Positions 47,759 to 48,140 of a stretch of DNA of 48,140 nt are shown here, one piece after another; position 1 is the stretch's first letter; each line of letters opens with the position of its first letter. A program made the translations under genes and the position numbers. Below the pieces are notes generated by a model. The model saw nothing but the letters and a program-made list of their open reading frames with translations, made no database searches and was not told the origin of the DNA. The DNA is taken from NCBI GenBank assembly GCA_902605605.1, contig CACLDI010000005.1, positions 1 through 48,140 on the forward strand, written 5' to 3'. This DNA comes from an uncultured Pelagibacteraceae bacterium. Lineage in GTDB: Bacteria; Pseudomonadota; Alphaproteobacteria; Pelagibacterales; Pelagibacteraceae.

Positions 47759-48140
47759 TTAACTATTTATTTTCTTATAAAGATCATTTGCACTAATCCA
47801 TCCTGACTCAAGTCTTGGTCCATTAAACCAGTCTGCACATACACCCAGATTTAATCTAGAATTCCAATAACTTTTTAATTTTAGTGGTTTTGAATTTGAG
47901 GAGTATTTCCAACCATGGTTAAGTGAAAAAATTACTTTTGTCTGTTTAATTCCTGTTAATTTAAAAAACTTATTAATCAAAATTTTAGCATTAGTTTTTT
48001 TAAGTACTTTATTTTGATTTATTTTTTTATTTGCCCAATTAAAAGTACTTTGTAATGTCCAAAGATCGCTTTTACTCTTAAATCTTTTTTTACTATTTTC
48101 GTAACCAGCCCATCCTAGAACTCTGTCATTAAATAAAAAA
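47759..48140 (-). CDS. Renalase-like FAD-dependent oxidoreductase (partial, C-terminal end)
   Basis: Only the C-terminal 126 codons lie in the window; the frame continues beyond the edge without stops. Visible features are WAGYENSKK, SDLWTLQSTFNWAN, HGWKYSS and the C-terminal FAD motif NLGVCADWFNGPRLESGWISANDL, matching the renalase-like group of NAD(P)/FAD-dependent amine-oxidase-fold proteins. Substrate unknown. A TTG at 47980 is not a real start, since conserved sequence continues upstream of it. Confidence 0.7.
   Translation of the reverse strand, partial: FLFNDRVLGWAGYENSKKRFKSKSDLWTLQSTFNWANKKINQNKVLKKTNAKILINKFFKLTGIKQTKVIFSLNHGWKYSSNSKPLKLKSYWNSRLNLGVCADWFNGPRLESGWISANDLYKKINS

Overview
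The window looks like part of the chromosome of a SAR11-type (Pelagibacterales) alphaproteobacterium. The evidence is the very low GC content with long A/T runs, extreme compaction (no gap of 300 bases, many 1-20 nt gene overlaps), a solo GANTC methylase (CcrM), a split F0 ATP synthase operon with a b' subunit, an aa3 oxidase operon in the alphaproteobacterial order, and a complete phytoene-to-retinal cassette. No tRNA, rRNA, CRISPR array, insertion sequence or prophage was recognised. Assignments rest on motif and family recognition from reading; no search was run.

Layout. 1-8.0 kb: DNA maintenance and cell cycle (family-4-like uracil-DNA glycosylase fragment, rnhB, ccrM, an FAD monooxygenase, mutY, a DciA-like DUF721 protein, a DsbA-like thiol oxidase and an unusually short smc). 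8.0-10.3 kb: F0 ATP synthase (atpI, atpB, atpE, b', b). 10.4-14.7 kb: crtI-crtB-crtY-blh, turning GGPP into retinal, overlapping ispH, which runs on into thrB and rnhA (to 17.0 kb). 17.0-24.4 kb (minus strand): ctaC-ctaD-ctaB-coxF-like-ctaG-ctaE-SURF1-thrC-peroxiredoxin. 24.4-28.1 kb: rsmE, a haloacid-dehalogenase-like hydrolase, pirin, a quinone oxidoreductase and a DUF2721 protein. 28.1-33.7 kb: ubiA followed by lipid A/Kdo genes (MsbA-like exporter, waaA, lpxK, lpxL-like). 33.7-42.2 kb: a DUF2093 protein, purD-rsmD, then a minus-strand run of six genes in which each overlaps the next (HAD hydrolase, ribF, ileS, lspA, BamF-like lipoprotein, pgi). 42.2-48.1 kb: heat-shock groES-groEL with an RpoH-type promoter and a strong palindromic terminator, a 38-residue basic ORF, typA, a YczE-like membrane protein, a DUF6134-like exported protein and the end of a renalase-like FAD oxidoreductase.

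How the genes fit together. Retinal made by CrtB/CrtI/CrtY/Blh is the chromophore of proteorhodopsin, whose proton gradient drives the ATP synthase encoded next door; IspH, in the same run, supplies the C5 isoprenoid units. Neither the rhodopsin nor GGPP synthase (crtE) is in the window. The cytochrome oxidase operon builds the same proton gradient by respiration. The most unusual points are an SMC protein with no recognisable hinge, three GANTC sites packed into the 92-bp ccrM upstream region (one on the likely -10 box), the retinal cassette joined translationally to ispH, and the near absence of room for terminators between convergent genes.
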